From assembly GCF_963675965.1 (NCBI RefSeq), contig NZ_OY780935.1:2034501-2098500 (forward strand): DNA of 64,000 nucleotides. Reading direction: 5' to 3'. Shown here piece after piece: positions 61,459 through 64,000 of the stretch. Under the pieces are notes generated by a model. It was given only the letters and a program-made list of their open reading frames with translations. It did no database searches and was not told the DNA's origin. Numbering within the stretch: position 1 is the stretch's first letter; every line of letters begins with the position of its first letter. This DNA comes from an uncultured Celeribacter sp. Its GTDB lineage: Bacteria; Pseudomonadota; Alphaproteobacteria; Rhodobacterales; Rhodobacteraceae. Both the position numbers and the translations under genes were made by a program.

Positions 61459-63319
61459 TACCGACTATGATGTTGTCGTCGTTGGCGGCGGTCACGCGGG
61501 TTCTGACGCGGCGGCCGCGGCTGCGCGTGCGGGTGCGCGAACGGCTCTGGTCACATTGCGACGCGACGGTATCGGGGTCATGTCCTGTAATCCCGCGATT
61601 GGTGGTCTTGGCAAAGGCCATCTTGTTCGCGAGGTCGATGCGCTGGACGGTGTCATGGGCCGGGTCGCAGATAAGGCCGGGATCCAGTTCCGGCTTTTGA
61701 ACCGTCGCAAAGGGCCGGCGGTGCAGGGCCCCCGCGCGCAAGCAGACCGGAAAATCTATCGCACGGAAATGCTTGCAGAGCTGTCCGCGACCGAGAACCT
61801 GACGATCATTGAGGCCGAAGTTGCTGATCTCATCATGGCTGGGGAAACCGTTTGCGGCGTGATTTTGGCGGATGGCGCGGAAATTAATGCGTCGGCTGTT
61901 GTCCTGACCACGGGGACATTCCTGAATGGCCTTATCCATATCGGAGAGGTTAAGCGCCCTGGCGGACGGATGGGGGATAAGCCTTCGAAAGCTTTGGCCG
62001 AACGTCTTTACGGCTACGGGTTGCCAATGGGTCGTTTGAAAACGGGGACCCCCCCGCGATTGAACGGCAAGACCATCAATTGGAATATTCTGGAGGAACA
62101 GCCCGGTGACGAGAATCCCGTCACGTTTTCTTTCCTGAAAACCGCGCCTTTGGCACGGCAGGTGTCTTGCGGGATTACGCATACGAACGAAGCGACCCAT
62201 GAGATCATCCGCGAAAACCTGTCGCGTTCCGCCATGTATGGTGGGCATATCGAGGGCGTCGGCCCGCGCTATTGTCCTTCGATTGAAGACAAGATTGTGC
62301 GATTTGCCGATAAGAGCTCGCATCAGATCTTTCTGGAACCCGAAGGCGCCGATGACGATACGGTCTATCCCAACGGTATCTCGACCTCTCTGCCTGTCGA
62401 AGTTCAGGAGGCCTATGTCAGGTCAATTTGCGGTTTGGAAGAGGTAGAAATCCTCCAGCCCGGCTACGCCATTGAATATGATTACGTGGATCCGCGCGCA
62501 TTGCGTCTGACGCTGGAGGTCCGCGATGTACCTGGTCTTTTCCTCGCGGGGCAGATCAACGGGACCACCGGCTATGAAGAGGCAGCTGCGCAAGGGCTTG
62601 TCGCGGGCTTCAATGCGGCGCGCAAAGCCAAAGGGCAGGAAGAGGTGAGCTTCAGCCGCTCAAACAGTTATATAGGCGTGATGATCGACGATCTTGTGAC
62701 CCGCGGCGTGACGGAACCCTACCGTATGTTCACGTCCCGGGCGGAATTCCGTCTGTCCTTGCGTGCCGACAATGCCGATCAGCGCCTGACTCCCTTGGGG
62801 ATTGAATTCGGTTTGGTCGGCGCCAAACGAAACGAGGCTTTCGCGAAGAAAATGAACGCGCTTTCAGCAGGGCGAAACCAACTGGAAACTGAAAGCTTTA
62901 CGCCTAAGCAGCTGAGTGCTGTAGGGATTTCCGTATCGGAAGACGGCTCGCGCCGGAATGGATATCAAATTTTAGCATTTCCAGATGTCACCTTTGATCA
63001 TGTGATTGCCTTGTCGCCGGGCGCAGAGGAGATCGCGCCAGATATCCGCGACCAACTAGCGAAAGACGCGCTTTACGCCAATTATATCGAGCGTCAAAAG
63101 CGCGATGTCGAGGCGATGCAGCGCGATGAACAGCAGGTGATCCCCGATGATTTCGATTATGCAGGGCTGACCGGTCTTTCTAACGAATTGCGCATGAAGC
63201 TGGAGCGCACCCGTCCGCAAACCGTTGCCCAGGCGGCCCGGGTGGAAGGCATGACCCCGGCAGCCACGACATTGATTCTTGCGCGCCTGCGCCAAAACCA
63301 ACGCGCAAAGGCTTCCTGA
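61451..63319 (+). CDS. mnmG: tRNA uridine-5-carboxymethylaminomethyl modification enzyme MnmG
   Basis: FAD/NADH partner of MnmE. The 622-residue protein has the FAD loop VVVVGGGHAGSDAAAAAARAG, the CNPAIGGLGKGHLVREVDALDG motif, KTGTPPRLNGKTI, and the catalytic Cys region SCGITHTNEATHEII. The GTG at 61451 sits 8 nt after AAGGAG. An earlier GTG at 61442, overlapping that site, would add MFH; many records use it. The start lies inside a parS site. The stop overlaps rsmG. Confidence 0.96.
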   Translation: MKHTDYDVVVVGGGHAGSDAAAAAARAGARTALVTLRRDGIGVMSCNPAIGGLGKGHLVREVDALDGVMGRVADKAGIQFRLLNRRKGPAVQGPRAQADRKIYRTEMLAELSATENLTIIEAEVADLIMAGETVCGVILADGAEINASAVVLTTGTFLNGLIHIGEVKRPGGRMGDKPSKALAERLYGYGLPMGRLKTGTPPRLNGKTINWNILEEQPGDENPVTFSFLKTAPLARQVSCGITHTNEATHEIIRENLSRSAMYGGHIEGVGPRYCPSIEDKIVRFADKSSHQIFLEPEGADDDTVYPNGISTSLPVEVQEAYVRSICGLEEVEILQPGYAIEYDYVDPRALRLTLEVRDVPGLFLAGQINGTTGYEEAAAQGLVAGFNAARKAKGQEEVSFSRSNSYIGVMIDDLVTRGVTEPYRMFTSRAEFRLSLRADNADQRLTPLGIEFGLVGAKRNEAFAKKMNALSAGRNQLETESFTPKQLSAVGISVSEDGSRRNGYQILAFPDVTFDHVIALSPGAEEIAPDIRDQLAKDALYANYIERQKRDVEAMQRDEQQVIPDDFDYAGLTGLSNELRMKLERTRPQTVAQAARVEGMTPAATTLILARLRQNQRAKAS

Positions 63320-63933
63320 TGACTTTGGAGTTTGCCGGACTGACTGTTTCACGTGAAACAATGGAACGTCTTGAGGCTTACCTGGCGCTTCTGAAAAAAT
63401 GGAATCCGGCGATCAATCTGGTTGCGAAATCCACTTTGGAAGCCGCCTGGGACCGACATTTTGTCGATTCGGCGCAGGTATATCGCTATGCGCCGGAAAA
63501 TATCTGTCACTGGGCAGATTTCGGGAGCGGAGGTGGGTTTCCGGGGCTGGTCTGTGCGGTGCTTGCTGGAGAGAAGTCTCCGGACACACGGTTCACGCTT
63601 ATCGAATCGGATCAACGGAAAGCAACGTTTCTGCGAACGGTCGTACATGAACTGGGGCTGGACGTCGCAGTTCTGTCAAAGCGCATCGAAGATATTCCGC
63701 CGCTCGGGGCAGATCTCATTTCTGCGCGGGCGCTTGCAGCGCTGCCGCAGCTTTTGACGCTGTCGGCGCCTCATCTTTCGCCTGATGGTGTCGCACTTTT
63801 TTTGAAAGGCGCGACATTTCGCGATGAGATCACCGAATCTCTTGAAAGCTGGCAGTTCAGCTACGAAGAATACGCCAGCGCCACAGATCAAGCCGCTGCC
63901 ATCCTTCGAATCGGAGATATAAAACGTGTCTGA
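63319..63933 (+). CDS. rsmG: 16S rRNA (guanine-527-N7)-methyltransferase RsmG
   Basis: Methylates G527 of 16S rRNA; loss gives low-level streptomycin resistance in other bacteria. The 204-residue protein has LLKKWNPAINLVAKSTL, the SAM site WADFGSGGGFPGLVCAVLAG, and LISARALAALPQLLTLS. Its codons 10-14 (VSRET) are encoded by a second parS site. The start shares TGATG with mnmG. Confidence 0.96.
   Translation: MTLEFAGLTVSRETMERLEAYLALLKKWNPAINLVAKSTLEAAWDRHFVDSAQVYRYAPENICHWADFGSGGGFPGLVCAVLAGEKSPDTRFTLIESDQRKATFLRTVVHELGLDVAVLSKRIEDIPPLGADLISARALAALPQLLTLSAPHLSPDGVALFLKGATFRDEITESLESWQFSYEEYASATDQAAAILRIGDIKRV
63345..63360. promoter_or_regulatory. parS site 2 (in rsmG)
   Basis: Second perfect TGTTTCACGTGAAACA palindrome, 1902 bp from the first, inside codons for VSRET of rsmG. 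Confidence 0.93.
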
Positions 63934-64000
63934 CCCGTCTCGTCCGCCCAGCCCGAAAATCATTGCGGTTGCTAATCAGAAGGGCGGGGTTGGTAAAACG
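63926..64000 (+). CDS. parA: Chromosome partitioning ATPase ParA (partial, 5' end)
   Basis: First 25 codons only; the window edge cuts it. It starts at a GTG at 63926, overlapping rsmG by 8 bases. The protein shows IIAVANQKGGVGKT, the deviant Walker A with the signature second Lys of ParA/Soj ATPases. With parB (expected next) and the two parS sites it would drive origin segregation. Confidence 0.93.
   Translation, partial: MSDPSRPPSPKIIAVANQKGGVGKT

Noticed and set aside
1..64000. CRISPR array, prophage, rRNA operon or secondary-metabolite cluster
   Set aside because: No regularly spaced repeats, phage genes, rRNA sequence or biosynthetic megasynthase genes were seen.

Overview
The window looks like the chromosome of a marine-type Rhodobacterales (Roseobacter-group alphaproteobacterium). 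This rests on the combination of a RegB/RegA/SenC redox two-component locus, hemJ, a HemY plus Mic60/mitofilin pair beside hemD, and the run hslV-hslU-Smr-mltA-Tim44-fxsA-secB-dnaQ-coaE-aroE-maf-hemJ-rho-mnmE-mnmG-rsmG-parA. Sequence is GC-rich throughout, with a few AT-rich gaps.

Region 1 (1-9.2 kb) is core metabolism: mtgA, gltB and gltD (minus), uppP (plus), an NDUFA9-like NAD-binding protein (minus) and tRNA-Leu(CAG).

Region 2 (9.4-27.0 kb) lies between tRNA-Leu(CAG) and tRNA-Thr(CGT) and is the accessory part. It holds an amidase and a tightly packed minus-strand operon of 13 genes: substrate-binding protein, LivH, LivM, LivG, LivF, a VOC protein, two short-chain dehydrogenases, a fused alpha/beta 2-oxo-acid (acetoin-type) dehydrogenase E1, E2, a divergent shikimate-dehydrogenase-like protein, a semialdehyde dehydrogenase and E3. 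A GntR/FCD regulator is divergent from it and two candidate operators lie in the shared promoter. The layout is that of a complete uptake-and-oxidation pathway whose substrate I cannot name. A decayed IS21-type istA fragment lies beyond the regulator.

Region 3 (27-49 kb) is core again: hemY, mic60 and hemD; gpsA, a YciI-like gene and an EVE gene; DUF2853; ahcY; an HD hydrolase; a LysR regulator; senC-regA divergent from regB; a membrane PAS protein; amgK-murU (cell-wall sugar recycling); addB-addA (double-strand break repair); trxA.

Region 4 (49.6-64 kb) is the origin-proximal block. Minus-strand genes (dnaQ, coaE, aroE, maf) and plus-strand genes (hemJ, rho, mnmE, mnmG, rsmG, parA) diverge from an AT-rich gap at about 57.85-58.25 kb. 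That gap has DnaA boxes and is the probable chromosomal oriC. Two perfect 16-bp parS palindromes lie in mnmG and rsmG, just before parA, which the window edge truncates. No CRISPR array, rRNA operon, prophage or intact insertion sequence was seen.
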